Below are positions 45,526-53,563 of a stretch of 64,000 nucleotides of DNA, piece after piece. A program made the translations under genes and the position numbers. The first letter of the stretch is position 1. Every line of letters begins with the position of its first letter. The notes below the pieces were generated by a model. It saw only the letters and a program-made list of their open reading frames with translations. It was not told the DNA's origin and made no database searches. The stretch lies in the NCBI RefSeq assembly GCF_012927085.1, contig NZ_JABBFX010000003.1, positions 992,001-1,056,000 of the forward strand. Reading direction: 5' to 3'. The DNA comes from Ramlibacter agri. GTDB taxonomy: Bacteria > Pseudomonadota > Gammaproteobacteria > Burkholderiales > Burkholderiaceae_C.

Positions 45526-47393
45526 AGCGCGACGAGCTCGCTCCCGCCCCCCAGCAGCACGACGCCCGCTCGCTGCTGCTGGCGCTGCACGAACTGCGCA
45601 AGGCGCCGGTCGATGCCGGCTACTGGGCGAGCTTCTGCCCGCTGGTGGCTGCCTTGTGCCGCGCCCGCGCTGCCGTCGCCGTGCAGCGCCAAGGCGAGGA
45701 CACGTGGTCCGTGCTGGGGCAGGGCGGCACGCAGACGGCCTGGCTGGCTGCGGCCTGGCCGCAGATGGTGGCCGACGTCGCGCCGCGCGCGGGCAGCAAC
45801 GGTTTCGCCTACACGCCGGCCGTCGATGACGCGGGCGAAGCGCGCCTGTTCGCGGCCGTGCGCATCCTGGGCGCCGGCGAGGCGCTGCTGCTGCTGGACA
45901 TCGCCCAGCAGGAGCGCGGCATGCTCAACGAACTGCTGATGCGCGCGATGCTGGTGGCCGACGTGGCCGCGCGTCCGTCCGTGCAACTGCCCGTGGCCAC
46001 GGCTGGCGCCCTGGCGCCGACGCGCACCGTCGACCGCGGCCTGATCGACCTGCTGGACCTCGTCTCGCAAGTGATGCAGACGCCCAGCTTCGAGCTCGCG
46101 ACGCTGAAACTCGCCAACGGCCTGGCCGCGCATTTCGGCCTGGTGCTGTGCACCCTGGGCTGGGAAAAGGGCAGCGGCATGCACGCGGTGGCGGTGAGCC
46201 ACCTGGAGCGCTTCGAGCGCAAGAGCGAGAACATCCGCCTGATCGAGGCGGCGCTGGACGAGGCGGCCGCCGAGGAAATGGCGCTGAGCCATCCGCCCGC
46301 CGAAGGCCTGCCCGCCGGTGGCCCGGCCCATGCGGCGCTGTGCGACAACCTGGGTTACGCGCAGGTCTGCACCCTGCCGCAGCGCGACCAGCAAGGCAAC
46401 GTGCAATCGGTGCTGCTGCTGGCGTGGCCGCAGGCGCAGCCGCGGCTGCCGGAGTTCGGCGGCCTGCTGCTGGCGCTGGAAATGCTGCAGCCCTGGCTGG
46501 CCGACCTGCACCAGCGCGATCGCTGGTGGGGCCGCCGCCTGGCCGGCTGGGCGCAGGACCATATCGAGCACTACGCCGGCCCGGGCCATCCGTGGATCAA
46601 GGCGGGCGCCGCCGCGGTGACGCTGGTGGCGCTGTACGGCATCTTCGGCACCTGGGACTACCGGGTCGAGGCCACGGCGCAACTCACGACCGATGCCACG
46701 CGCATGGTGAGCGCGCAGTTCGATGGCCGCGTCGAGGACGTCAAGGCCACGGCCGGCGACCTGGTCAAGGAAGGCACCGTGCTGGCCGTGCTGGACACGC
46801 GTGACCTGCGGCAACAGGAAGTGGAAGCGATGGCCGAATGCCAGCGCTACGAGGCCGAGGCTTCGCGCCACCGCGCCGACGACAACCTGGCCGACATGGA
46901 AGTGGCGCTGGCCCGCCTGGCGCAGGCCCAGGCCCGCCTGGCCCGCCTGCGGGACTACATCGCCCATGCCACCAACGTCGCGCCGTTCGACGGCGTGGTG
47001 GTGGAAGGCGAGCGCAAGGACCTGCTGGGCCTGCCGGTGAAGAAGGGCGACCACCTGTTCCGCATCGCGCAGGTGCAGGGCCTGTACGTGATGCTGCACG
47101 TGCCCGAGCGCGACATCCGCGACATCAAGCCGGGCGCGAAGGGCGAACTGTCGCTGCTGGCGCGGCCCGACCAGAAGATTCCCTTCGAGCTGAATGCGCT
47201 GATCCCGGTGGCCCAGGTGAAGGGCCAGGAAGGCAACCAGTTCATGCTGACAGGCAAGCTGCTGGAGCAGCCCGAAGGCTGGTGGCGACCCGGCATGACC
47301 GGCGCCGGCCGCGTCGAAGTAGGCCCGCGCAACGTGGCCTGGGTGGCGACGCACCGGCTGGTCGACGCCATCCGCATGAAGTTCTGGTGGTAG
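45522..47393 (+). CDS. GAF-like / HlyD hybrid membrane adaptor
   Basis: The 623-residue product has two parts. Residues 1 to about 345 lack a signal peptide and look like a cytoplasmic GAF-type domain: helix pairs around LIDLLDLVSQVMQT, then FGLVLCTLGWEKG and a VLLLAWPQ strand. A single membrane span lies at about 362-380 (AAAVTLVALYGIFGTW). After it comes a HlyD-like periplasmic part: VSAQFDGRVEDVKATAGDLV, a short coiled coil and NVAPFDGVVVEGER. This topology could connect a cytoplasmic sensing domain to the periplasmic duct. The GAF assignment is from pattern only. It starts by ATGA overlap with the preceding adaptor, and the next gene starts 1 bp after its stop. Confidence 0.8.
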   Translation: MKRDELAPAPQQHDARSLLLALHELRKAPVDAGYWASFCPLVAALCRARAAVAVQRQGEDTWSVLGQGGTQTAWLAAAWPQMVADVAPRAGSNGFAYTPAVDDAGEARLFAAVRILGAGEALLLLDIAQQERGMLNELLMRAMLVADVAARPSVQLPVATAGALAPTRTVDRGLIDLLDLVSQVMQTPSFELATLKLANGLAAHFGLVLCTLGWEKGSGMHAVAVSHLERFERKSENIRLIEAALDEAAAEEMALSHPPAEGLPAGGPAHAALCDNLGYAQVCTLPQRDQQGNVQSVLLLAWPQAQPRLPEFGGLLLALEMLQPWLADLHQRDRWWGRRLAGWAQDHIEHYAGPGHPWIKAGAAAVTLVALYGIFGTWDYRVEATAQLTTDATRMVSAQFDGRVEDVKATAGDLVKEGTVLAVLDTRDLRQQEVEAMAECQRYEAEASRHRADDNLADMEVALARLAQAQARLARLRDYIAHATNVAPFDGVVVEGERKDLLGLPVKKGDHLFRIAQVQGLYVMLHVPERDIRDIKPGAKGELSLLARPDQKIPFELNALIPVAQVKGQEGNQFMLTGKLLEQPEGWWRPGMTGAGRVEVGPRNVAWVATHRLVDAIRMKFWW

Positions 47394-47394
47394 C

Positions 47395-49548
47395 GTGGCC
47401 GGCTCCGTCTTCAGCGACTCCTGGTTCCGCGTCGCCACCATGCGGGTGGCGCTGCTGCCCACGGTGCGCGTGCAGCGGCAGCGCTTTCGCGGCCGCGACT
47501 GGTACGTGCTGGAGGACAGCTACACCCAGCGCTTCTTCCGCCTGACGCCCGAGGCCTGGGCCTTCGTCAGCCGGCTGACGCCGGAGAAGACCGTCGAGGA
47601 AACCTGGAACGAGTTCCTGGAGACCCACCCCCAGGAAGCGCCGGGCCAGGACGCGGTGATCCAGCTGCTGTCGCAGCTGCACGTGTCCAACCTGCTGTAC
47701 TTCCGCCACCAGCCGGACAACGACGCGATCGTCGAGCGCGTGAAGCGCACGCGCCAGCGCGAATTGGCCGGCAAGGCGATGTCCTTCCTGTTCTTCCGGG
47801 TGCCGCTGCTGGACCCGAACGCCTGGCTGGACCGCATCTCGCCCTTCATCCGCTTCATCACCGGCCCGTGGATGGCCGCGGTGTGGCTGGCGGTCGTCGG
47901 CATGGGCTGCGTGACGGCTTTCGAGCACCGCCAGGCGCTGCTGGATAAATCGCAAGGCCTGCTGGCGCTGGACAACCTGCCCTGGCTGTACGTGTGCCTG
48001 GCGCTGCTGAAGCTGCTGCACGAGATGGGGCACGCCTTCGTCACCAAGCGCTATGGCGGCGAGGTGCGCACCTTCGGCCTGATGTTCCTGCTGTTCACGC
48101 CGCTGCCCTACGTGGACGCGACGGCGAGCTGGGCGTTCCGCAATTCCTGGCACCGCGTCTACGTGGGCGCGGCCGGCATGCTGGTGGAGTTCTTCCTGGC
48201 GGCCATCGGCGCGATGGTGTGGGCCAGCACCGGCGCGGGGCTGGTGAACAGCATCGCCTTCAACGTGATGGTCATCGGCTCGGTTTCGAGCGTGATCTTC
48301 AACGGCAACCCGCTGCTTCGCTTCGACGCGTACTACATGCTCAGTGACGCGATCGAGATCCCGAATCTGTACCAGAAGGCGCAGAAGCAGTGGCTGTACT
48401 TCGGCGACCGCTACGTGCTGGGGACGCCCAACCTCGATTCGCCGGCACATGACGAGCGCGAGTGGCATTGGCTGACGGCCTACGGTGCCTTGAGTTTCTG
48501 CTACCTGATGGTGGTGACGGTCGGCATCTCGCTGTTCCTGCTGGACCAGTGGTTCATCCTGGGCGTGATCGCGCTGACCATCACGCTGGCGACCAAGCTG
48601 GCGATCCCCGCCTGGAAGCTGCTGCAGCACCTGATGGGGCCGGCCGTCTCCCGCAACCGCAGGCGCGCCTGGCAGGGCGTGCTGTCGGTGCTGGTGGTCG
48701 TGGTGGTGCTGGGTGGCTGGATGCCGCTGCCTTACTCGGTGCGGGCGCAGGGCATCCTGCAGGCCGACGAATCGGTGACCGTCTATGCGCCGATCGAAGG
48801 CGCGCTGGTGCACGCCGTGGCGAAGAACGGCCAGCTGGTGCGCGCCGGTGACGTGGTGGCGGAGCTGCGCAACCCGGACCTGGACCAGGACATCGAGGTC
48901 AGCAAGCAGGCGCTGCGCGAAGTGGAGGCGCTGTTCCGCCAGGCCATGTTCAAGGCGCCGGCGCAGCTGCCCACCCTGCAGCAGCAGCAGCAGGCCGCAC
49001 TGCGGCGGCTGGTGGAACTGGAAGCCAAGCGCGCGCAGCTGACGGTGCGCAGCCCCGCCGCCGGCGAGTGGGTGGCGCCGGCGCTGCACGAGAACGAAGG
49101 CACCTGGCTGCAGCGTGGCCAGCCGCTGGGCGAGACGGTGCAGCGGCGCGGCTTCCGCTTCATCGCGGTGGTGCCGCAGGAACAGGCCAACGAGCTGTTC
49201 GCGCAGCATCCGAAGGAAGCGTCGGTGAAGCTCAATGGCCAGGCCGACGCTTCGATAGCCGTGACCTCGCTGCAGATCATTCCCTACCAGCAGCAGAAGC
49301 TGCAGTCGGCCGCGCTGGGCTGGCTGGGCGGCGGCGAGATCGCCGTCAAGACCGACGACCGCAGCGGCAACACCGCCGCCGAATCCTTCTTCGCGCTGTA
49401 CGTGGGCCTGCCCAAGCAGCTGCCGGCGCAGGTCGTGCCGCTGGAAGGCATGTCGGGGCAGGTGCGCATGGAGCTGCCGGGCGAGCCGCTGTTCTGGCAA
49501 GGCCGCCGCGCGCTGATGCAGTTGATGCAGAAGCGCTACGGCCTCTGA
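47395..49548 (+). CDS. PqqD-like / M50 metalloprotease / HlyD fusion
   Basis: The 717-residue product begins at a GTG one base after the preceding stop. Residues about 22-105 resemble a PqqD-like peptide-recognition domain (WYVLEDSYTQRFFRLTPEAW, TVEETWNEF, LLSQLHVSNLL). Membrane segments follow. The zinc-protease motif HEMGH is at residues 209-213, and a second site-2 protease element, GNPLLRFDAYY, is at about 304-314. Another membrane span (about 430-450) leads into a HlyD-like periplasmic tail with lipoyl halves (YAPIEGALVHAVAKNGQLV, VRSPAAGEWVAPALHENEG) and a coiled coil with a Gln run. Intramembrane M50 proteases cleave membrane substrates. Fused to recognition and adaptor domains, it is likely the inner-membrane core of the exporter. 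Whether the protease is active is unknown, but its motif residues are intact. Confidence 0.85.
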   Translation: MAGSVFSDSWFRVATMRVALLPTVRVQRQRFRGRDWYVLEDSYTQRFFRLTPEAWAFVSRLTPEKTVEETWNEFLETHPQEAPGQDAVIQLLSQLHVSNLLYFRHQPDNDAIVERVKRTRQRELAGKAMSFLFFRVPLLDPNAWLDRISPFIRFITGPWMAAVWLAVVGMGCVTAFEHRQALLDKSQGLLALDNLPWLYVCLALLKLLHEMGHAFVTKRYGGEVRTFGLMFLLFTPLPYVDATASWAFRNSWHRVYVGAAGMLVEFFLAAIGAMVWASTGAGLVNSIAFNVMVIGSVSSVIFNGNPLLRFDAYYMLSDAIEIPNLYQKAQKQWLYFGDRYVLGTPNLDSPAHDEREWHWLTAYGALSFCYLMVVTVGISLFLLDQWFILGVIALTITLATKLAIPAWKLLQHLMGPAVSRNRRRAWQGVLSVLVVVVVLGGWMPLPYSVRAQGILQADESVTVYAPIEGALVHAVAKNGQLVRAGDVVAELRNPDLDQDIEVSKQALREVEALFRQAMFKAPAQLPTLQQQQQAALRRLVELEAKRAQLTVRSPAAGEWVAPALHENEGTWLQRGQPLGETVQRRGFRFIAVVPQEQANELFAQHPKEASVKLNGQADASIAVTSLQIIPYQQQKLQSAALGWLGGGEIAVKTDDRSGNTAAESFFALYVGLPKQLPAQVVPLEGMSGQVRMELPGEPLFWQGRRALMQLMQKRYGL

Positions 49549-49552
49549 TTCC

Positions 49553-51535
49553 ATGGAACGCTCTTCGGCCGCTGCGCCCCCGTGGTTCGCCCCGCGCGAC
49601 CCCGCGCGGCCGCGCGGGTCGCTGGGCTGGCGGCTGAATCGGCTGGCGCGCCACCTGGCGCGGCGCGACCGCGTGGCGATGGAACGCGAAGTGCGCGCGG
49701 CGCAGGAAGCCTTCCCCGCACTTGCCGAACTGGAAGAGGGCGCTTTCCGCGCGCATGTGGCGCAGGTGCGGCGCGCGTATCGCCTGAAGCGTGCGCAGCG
49801 CACGCCGGGCCAACCCGAGCTGACTTCCGCGCTGGCCACGGTGGCCGCCGCCACCAAGCGCACTCTGGGCATGACGCCGTCCTTCCCGCAGTTTTTGGCG
49901 GCGCTGGCGATGGCCGATGGCTACGCGGTGCAGCTGGCGCCCGGCGAGGGCAAGACGCTGGCGGTGGCCATGGCTGCCGTGCTGCAGGCCTGGGACGGCC
50001 GGCCCTGCCACGTGGTGACCGCCAACGAATACCTGGCGGCGCGCGACGTCGAACTGATGCGGCCGCTGTACGACCTGTGCGGCTGCAGCGCTGCCTCCGT
50101 CAAGCAGGAGATGCAGCGCGAGGAATCCGCCGCCGCTTATGGCTGCGACATCGCCTACGCCACCGCGCCACAGCTGCTGGCCGACTTCCTGCGCGACCAG
50201 CTGCTGCTGGGCGGCGCCCAGACGCCGGTGCAGCGCCGCCTGTGGCGCCTGAACGGCGGCGGCGCCGCGATGCAGCCGGTGATGCGCGGCGTCTATGCAG
50301 CAATCATCGACGAAGCCGACGGCGTGCTGATCGACGAGGCCACCACGCCGCTGATCATCGCTTCGCCCCAGAGCAACCCGCTGATGGTGAAGGCGACCCA
50401 CGAGGCGCGCGCGCTCGTGGACGCGATGGAACGCGACGTGCACTACACCGTGCACCAGGGCTCGCACCACGACGTGCGCCTGACGCCCGAGGGCGAGCAG
50501 TGGCTGGCGGGCGTGGCGCACCGGTTGCCGGAGTTCTGGCAGCAGGAAGACCGGCGCGAGAACCTCCTGAGCATGGCGCTGCTGGCGCGTGACGTGTTCG
50601 AGCGCGACCGGCACTACGTGGTGCAGGAAGGCCGCGTGGTGATCGTCGACGAAAACACCGGGCGCCTGATGCCGGACCGCTCATGGAGCCATGGCATCCA
50701 CCAGGCGATCGAGGCGCGCGAATCGCTGGAGCTGACCGACCCGTCGCAGACGGCAGCGCGCATGACCTTCCAGGATTTCTTCCGGCGCTATCACGTGCTT
50801 TCCGGTGCGAGCGGGACCTTGCAAGGCATTGGCCACGAGCTGTGGTCGACCTACGGCCTCCTGACCTTGCGCCTCGCGCCGCGCGTGCCGAGCCGGCTGC
50901 GCACCGGCGAGCGGCACGTCTATCCGTCGCGCGACGACAAGCTGGATGCGATCGTGGCCGAGGCTTCCCGCATCCATCGCGAGGGTTTGCCGGTGCTGGT
51001 GGGCACGCGGCGCATCCTGGACAGCGAAGCGATCGCCGAGCGCCTGCTGGCCGCGGGCGTGGACTGCAAGGTGCTGAACGCGAAGAAGCACGCCGAAGAA
51101 GCGGAGATCGTCGCGCACGCGGGCGGTCCCGACTGCGTGACCGTCGCCACCAACATGGCCGGCCGCGGCACCGACATCCTGCTGGCCGCGGGCGTGGCCG
51201 ATGCCGGTGGCCTGCAGGTCCTGAGCTTCGAGGCCCACGAATCGGCGCGGGTGGACTGGCAGCTGTTCGGCCGCTCGGGCCGCCAGGGCGCGCCGGGGCG
51301 GGCGCAGGCTTTCATCGGTTTGGGCGACGAGCTGTTCGAGCGCCATCTGCCCGCCGTCGTCCTGCCCTTCCTGTGGCTCGCCGCGGGCGTGCCTGCGTCG
51401 CGCACGCGCCTCGCGCCGGCGCTGGTCTGGGCAGCGCAATGGCGCGCCCAGCGCCGCTCCTGGTCCGCGCGCAAGACGCTGGCGGAGCGGGAGGCGCAGG
51501 TGATGCAGCAGTTGTCGTTTTCGCGGATCGGCTGA
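49553..51535 (+). CDS. Short SecA-like preprotein translocase ATPase
   Basis: The 660-residue product keeps the SecA motor core: Walker A APGEGKTL (about 129-136), IIDEADGVLIDEATTPLII (about 250), a preprotein-crosslinking-like segment (RDVHYTV ... RDRHYVVQEGRVVIVDENTG), SGASGTL, TNMAGRGTDILL (about 530) and GRSGRQGAPG (about 573). It ends at the helix equivalent to the start of the SecA scaffold (AQRRSWSARKTLAE) and lacks the remainder of the scaffold, the wing domain and the C-terminal zinc finger. Housekeeping SecA is about 900 residues, so this is an accessory paralogue. It closes the secretion operon, 4 bp after the M50 gene. It probably powers translocation of a dedicated substrate. Its TGA abuts the convergent regulator's stop. 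Confidence 0.9.
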   Translation: MERSSAAAPPWFAPRDPARPRGSLGWRLNRLARHLARRDRVAMEREVRAAQEAFPALAELEEGAFRAHVAQVRRAYRLKRAQRTPGQPELTSALATVAAATKRTLGMTPSFPQFLAALAMADGYAVQLAPGEGKTLAVAMAAVLQAWDGRPCHVVTANEYLAARDVELMRPLYDLCGCSAASVKQEMQREESAAAYGCDIAYATAPQLLADFLRDQLLLGGAQTPVQRRLWRLNGGGAAMQPVMRGVYAAIIDEADGVLIDEATTPLIIASPQSNPLMVKATHEARALVDAMERDVHYTVHQGSHHDVRLTPEGEQWLAGVAHRLPEFWQQEDRRENLLSMALLARDVFERDRHYVVQEGRVVIVDENTGRLMPDRSWSHGIHQAIEARESLELTDPSQTAARMTFQDFFRRYHVLSGASGTLQGIGHELWSTYGLLTLRLAPRVPSRLRTGERHVYPSRDDKLDAIVAEASRIHREGLPVLVGTRRILDSEAIAERLLAAGVDCKVLNAKKHAEEAEIVAHAGGPDCVTVATNMAGRGTDILLAAGVADAGGLQVLSFEAHESARVDWQLFGRSGRQGAPGRAQAFIGLGDELFERHLPAVVLPFLWLAAGVPASRTRLAPALVWAAQWRAQRRSWSARKTLAEREAQVMQQLSFSRIG

Positions 51536-52264
51536 TCAGGCCTTCGCCTGCTCGCGTTCCTGCAAGCGGCGCAGGCCTTCGACCAGCCGGTCGCGCGTGT
51601 GGTGGCAGTGCGCGGCGCTCAGCGCGCCGGCCGCATCCTCGTCGCCGGCTTCGAGCGCCGCGACGATCCGGCGGTGCTCGTCCTCGGCAACGGCTTCGAC
51701 GCCGGTCATCGCGCTTTCCATGCGGATGTAGGGCTCGACCACGTTGCGCAGCTGCACCGCCGTCTTGATCACGTGCGCCGCGTGGCTCGCTTCGACCATG
51801 GCGTCGTGGAAGCGGCGGTTCAGGCCGCACCATTGGTCGTAGTAGCCCGCGGCCTGGGGCGCGAGCCGCTCCATCGCGCCCGCGATCTCCTTCACGCGCC
51901 CGATGTCCGCCTCCGTGCGGTTGCGCGCCGCGAGGCGGGCGGCGTGCTCCTCGACGATCGCCCGCAGGTCGAAGATCTCGACGATCTCCTCGATCTCGAA
52001 GGAGGCGACGGCGTAGCCCCGGCGCGGGCGCAGCACCAGCAGGCCCTCGCGCTCCAGCCGCGAGAAGGCCTCGCGCAGCGGGATCTTGCTCACGCCCAGC
52101 CGGGCGGCGATCTCGTCCTGCCGCATCGGCGTGCCGGGCGCGATGCGGCCCGACAGGACCTGCTCGCGCACTTGCGTGTAGACCGATTCGACGATGGACT
52201 GGGGCTTGAGGGTGCGGACGGTGTTCAAGGCGGGAAGAGGCACGACGAGCCTGGGTGTGATCAT
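51536..52264 (-). CDS. GntR family regulator, FCD subfamily
   Basis: The 242-residue product has an N-terminal winged helix (IVESVYTQVREQVLSGRI, RQDEIAARLGVSKIPLREA, GLLVLRPRRGYAV) and a helical FCD ligand domain with His/Asp residues typical of metal-assisted effector binding (RRFHDAM, DEHRRIVAALE). The Met at 52264 is chosen because upstream codons overlap the reductase gene and only the product from this Met looks like GntR. It lies 14 bp after the reductase stop and is probably co-transcribed with it. FCD regulators usually repress the adjacent catabolic genes until a carboxylate or aromatic effector binds. The likely target is the divergent promoter at 53.5 kb. Confidence 0.9.
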   Translation of the reverse strand: MITPRLVVPLPALNTVRTLKPQSIVESVYTQVREQVLSGRIAPGTPMRQDEIAARLGVSKIPLREAFSRLEREGLLVLRPRRGYAVASFEIEEIVEIFDLRAIVEEHAARLAARNRTEADIGRVKEIAGAMERLAPQAAGYYDQWCGLNRRFHDAMVEASHAAHVIKTAVQLRNVVEPYIRMESAMTGVEAVAEDEHRRIVAALEAGDEDAAGALSAAHCHHTRDRLVEGLRRLQEREQAKA

Positions 52265-52278
52265 ACGGACCGGATCTC

Positions 52279-53493
52279 TCAGGCGGCCCAGCGCTGCCAG
52301 ACGGCGGCGGGGTCGGCGAGCGCCGCCGCATCCAGCGGCACGCCCTGGTCCATGAGGCGGCGCGCCGCGCCGATGTCGCGCGCGGCATTGAAGGCGATGG
52401 CGCCGCGCAGCACCCGGCCGGCGCCGAGGAAGAAGTGCGTTTCCTCGCCGCGTGCCCCTTTGCGCACCACGACGTCCGCGGCGGCAGGGGTGGAGCCGAG
52501 GCACTGGAGGTTGAGCCCGTACTGGTCGGACCAGAACCAGGGCCACGCGGCGTGCTCGCTGCGCGCGCCGGCGGCGCTCGCGCCCGCGCAACGGGCCTGC
52601 TGTTCGGCGACCTGCCACGACTCGAGCCGCAGGCCTGCGCTTTCGCCCCGCACGGGATGGCGCGTCACTTCGCCTGCGGCCCAGATGCGCGCGTCGGAAG
52701 TCTGTCCCGCCGCATCGACGAGGATGCCGTTGTCCACGGCGAGTCCTGCGGCGGCGGCGAGCTCCACGTTCGGCAGCACGCCGATGCCGGCCACCACCAC
52801 GTCCGCCTCGATGCGGCCGCGATCGGTGTCGAGGCTGGCGGCGCCTCCGGCCGCGGGGAGGATGGCAGCCAGCTGCGCGCCGAACAGGAAGCGCACGCCA
52901 TTCGCGCGGTGCAAATCTTCCAGCCGCTGCGCGCACGCGGGCGGCAGCGCGCGGCCCGCGACGCGCGCGTCGCGCTCGATCACGGTCACTTCGAGCCCGC
53001 GCTGCCGCGCGACGGCTGCCACCTCGAGCCCGATGAAGCCGGCGCCGAGCACCGCGATGCTGCGCGCCGCTCCCAGCCGGGCCGCGATGGCCGCGGCGTC
53101 CTCGCGCGTGCGCAGGTACATGGCGATGCCTTGCGGATCCACGGCGGCCGGCAGGCGCCGCGGCCGTGAGCCCGTGGCCAGGACCAGCCGGTCGTAGGCC
53201 AGGACGCTGCCATCGGCGAGTTCCACGCTGCATGCGTCGCGGCGGACCTTCGTGACCGCGGCGCCGGGCCGCACTTCGATGCCTAGCTGCTCGCAGCTTT
53301 GCGCCGTGGCCAGCGCCGCGCCGGCCGCTTGCGGATCCAGCAGCGCGTCCTTGGACAGCGGCGGCCGCTCGTAGGGAAGGTGCGGCTCTTCCCCGGCGAT
53401 CACGATGCGCAGGGCGGGATCGGCGGCGCGCGCGGCCTGGGCGGCGCGCCAACCGGCGTGGCCGCCGCCGGCGACGACAAGAAGCGGAGTCAT
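52279..53493 (-). CDS. FAD-dependent ferredoxin reductase
   Basis: The 404-residue product has an N-terminal FAD Rossmann motif (VVAGGGHAGWRAA), the signature EEPHLPYERPPLSKD of ferredoxin/rubredoxin reductases, an NAD-binding Rossmann motif (VLGAGFIGLEVA ... VTVIERD), the second FAD-contacting segment RIWAAGEVTRHP and a C-terminal reductase domain. The length is normal. It transfers electrons from NAD(P)H to the Rieske ferredoxin encoded at 57444-57773, which feeds the oxygenase alpha subunit. It is divergent from the oxygenase genes and shares a 70-bp promoter region with them. Substrate specificity cannot be read from the sequence. Confidence 0.9.
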   Translation of the reverse strand: MTPLLVVAGGGHAGWRAAQAARAADPALRIVIAGEEPHLPYERPPLSKDALLDPQAAGAALATAQSCEQLGIEVRPGAAVTKVRRDACSVELADGSVLAYDRLVLATGSRPRRLPAAVDPQGIAMYLRTREDAAAIAARLGAARSIAVLGAGFIGLEVAAVARQRGLEVTVIERDARVAGRALPPACAQRLEDLHRANGVRFLFGAQLAAILPAAGGAASLDTDRGRIEADVVVAGIGVLPNVELAAAAGLAVDNGILVDAAGQTSDARIWAAGEVTRHPVRGESAGLRLESWQVAEQQARCAGASAAGARSEHAAWPWFWSDQYGLNLQCLGSTPAAADVVVRKGARGEETHFFLGAGRVLRGAIAFNAARDIGAARRLMDQGVPLDAAALADPAAVWQRWAA

Positions 53494-53503
53494 GGAAAAC
53501 CTC

Positions 53504-53531
53504 TTGACCGAAGAAACGTAAACAGTATACT
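53504..53531 (+). promoter_or_regulatory. Sigma-70-like promoter with AGTATACT palindrome
   Basis: TTGACC (53504-53509) and TATACT (53526-53531) are 16 bp apart in the divergent region ahead of the oxygenase alpha gene (ATG 53564). The -10 box lies in the 8-bp palindrome AGTATACT (53524-53531), which resembles the GTATAC core of many FCD-type GntR operators. A regulator bound there would block the promoter. Confidence 0.6.
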
Positions 53532-53563
53532 TTCTTCAAACGCAACCGCACAGGCCCTCATCC

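Noticed and set aside
47395..49548. RiPP biosynthetic cluster suggested by the PqqD-like domain
   Set aside because: No short precursor peptide gene, radical SAM enzyme or cyclodehydratase is visible nearby.
42348..51535. A conventional type I secretion operon
   Set aside because: No ABC transporter with Walker motifs plus an LSGGQ signature is encoded in the operon or elsewhere in the window.
52265..53551. N-terminal extension of the first GntR regulator to 53551
   Set aside because: The extended part overlaps the reductase gene in another frame and reads as Arg/Ala-rich noise; GntR similarity begins just after the Met at 52264.
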